Below are positions 6,204-6,671 of a stretch of DNA of 6,671 bases, in pieces. The translations under genes and the position numbers were made by a program. The stretch covers positions 1-6,671 of the forward strand of contig CALVPU010000087.1 in assembly GCA_944353735.1 (NCBI GenBank), given 5' to 3'. Source of the stretch: an uncultured Eubacteriales bacterium. Its GTDB lineage: Bacteria; Bacillota; Clostridia; Christensenellales; Aristaeellaceae. Under the pieces are notes generated by a model. That model worked only from the letters and a program-made list of their open reading frames with translations, was not told the DNA's origin and made no database searches. Each line of letters opens with the position of its first letter. Positions within the stretch are counted from its first letter, which is position 1.

Positions 6204-6249
6204 TTTGCCGCTCGGGCAGGGCGCGGCGAGCCTGTGCCCGAGCGGCAAA
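6204..6249. repeat. 15-bp perfect inverted repeat between terminator and promoter
   Basis: TTTGCCGCTCGGGCA (6204-6218) is the exact reverse complement of 6235-6249. The 16-base interior can add a GGC/GCC pairing (6220-6222 with 6230-6232). Its right arm overlaps the T-tract of the minus-strand terminator at 6247-6278. Neither side carries a good T-tract of its own. It may be a second, tandem termination hairpin, an anti-terminator partner, or an operator near the phosphohexomutase promoter, whose -35 box is about 27 bases away. Confidence 0.6.
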
Positions 6250-6278
6250 AAGAAACGCCGGGCGCAATGCGCTCCGGC
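6247..6278 (-). terminator. Intrinsic (Rho-independent) terminator, minus strand
   Basis: Read on the minus strand, GCCGG-A-GCGC (6278-6269) pairs with GCGC-CCGGC (6265-6257) around an AUU loop: a 9-bp GC stem with one bulged A. GUUUCUUUUU (6256-6247) follows. This is a textbook layout. It would end a transcript coming from the right, across the 122-bp repeat array, and separate it from the phosphohexomutase promoter at 6149-6177. Confidence 0.7.
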
Positions 6279-6302
6279 AAAATGGAACGAATGGTTCTCA
6301 TG

Positions 6303-6671
6303 ACATGCGCCGCGGCGACCAACCCATCGCGCTAGGCACTCTGTGCCGCCGTGGAAAGACCGCGCGGAGGATACGGCGGTCAGAATGACCACTCGCCGGG
6401 CAAGCCCGCCGCGCGATTCGGAACATGCGCCGCGCCACGGCGGGAAAATCGCGCTGGGCACTCTATGCCGCAGCGGAAAGACCGCGCGGAGGATACGGCG
6501 GTCAGAATGACCACTCACGGGCAAGCCCTGCCGCGCGATTCAGAACATGCACCGCGCCACGGCTGGAAAATCGTGCTGGGCACCCTGTGCCGCTGTGAAA
6601 AGACCGCTCGGGAGATGCGGCGGTCAGAAGGGCCACTCGCTGGGCAAGCCCCGCCGCGCGATTCGGAACAT
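6303..6671. repeat. ~122-bp tandem repeat, three copies, running off the window
   Basis: Copies start at the motif ACATGC at 6303, 6423 and 6545, and a fourth begins at 6668 with ACAT and is cut by the window end. The lengths are 120, 122 and 123 bases. The best-kept block is GACCGCGCGGAGGATACGG and the bases after it (through GGTCAGAATGACC), identical in copies 1 and 2 and slightly changed in copy 3. Each copy can form GGCAC-TCT-GTGCC (shortened in copy 2), GACCGC...GCGGTC, an overlapping GGTCA-GAA-TGACC, and GGG-CAAG-CCC. The period is not a multiple of 3 and copy lengths vary by single bases, so it is not a repeated protein segment. The copies are contiguous with no spacers, which excludes CRISPR. 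Confidence 0.85.

Noticed and set aside
4342..6303. 653-residue plus-strand open frame opposite the phosphohexomutase gene
   Set aside because: It is a shadow of the real gene and continues into the hairpin-rich leader; no domain or credible ribosome binding site.
5799..6524. 241-residue minus-strand frame across the leader and the 122-bp repeats
   Set aside because: It crosses two transcription signals (terminator and promoter) and a repeat with a period not divisible by 3; composition is random-like.
6303..6671. CRISPR array or plasmid iterons
   Set aside because: Units are 122 bp and directly adjacent, without spacers; iterons are much shorter and no replication gene is visible.

Overview
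The window holds four genes and two unusually long, repeat-rich non-coding stretches from a GC-rich bacterial chromosome. The combination of a MalY/PatB-type lyase, a phosphohexomutase of the type ending in an RLSLHDP-like phosphate loop, sigma-A-type promoters and GC-rich leaders suggests a high-GC member of the Clostridia/Firmicutes, probably an uncultured gut-type organism. That placement is inference from gene style; no rRNA or other marker gene is present. The first ~110 bases are homopolymer-rich and look like an unreliable contig end.

Layout from left to right: (i) 168-1628, plus strand, a 486-residue protein with an N-terminal Cro/C1-type helix-turn-helix and a long C-terminal part I do not recognise. 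(ii) 1629-2470, an 842-base intergenic stretch between convergent genes. It holds a degenerate 38-bp repeat, a 16-bp perfect inverted repeat, an 89-bp tandem repeat, and a 15-bp perfect hairpin at the edge of that array. (iii) 2471-3073, minus strand, a complete DEDDh 3'-5' exonuclease starting with GTG only 3 bases after (iv) 3077-4255, minus strand, a PatB/MalY-type PLP C-S lyase or aminotransferase. These two form a tight operon behind a clear promoter (TTGCAA-17-TATAAT) that sits just after the stop codon of the next gene. (v) 4363-5859, minus strand, a phosphoglucomutase/phosphomannomutase-family protein with two departures at normally conserved catalytic positions. (vi) 5860-6142, its predicted ~280-nt leader, with stacked hairpins in front of a strong ribosome binding site, behind a second good promoter (TGGACA-17-TAGAAT). 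(vii) 6204-6278, an inverted repeat and a minus-strand intrinsic terminator. (viii) 6303-6671, three tandem copies of a ~122-bp non-coding, hairpin-bearing repeat that runs off the window.

The three minus-strand genes are co-directional and could be read as one unit with an internal promoter, but their functions (hexose phosphate metabolism, sulfur amino acid metabolism, nucleic acid trimming) do not make an obvious pathway. I see no known defence system, CRISPR array, transposase, tRNA or rRNA. The most interesting material is non-coding: two unrelated tandem arrays (89 and 122 bp, neither period divisible by 3) and the long structured leader. The 122-bp array lies just upstream, in the minus direction, of a good terminator, so it may be transcribed.
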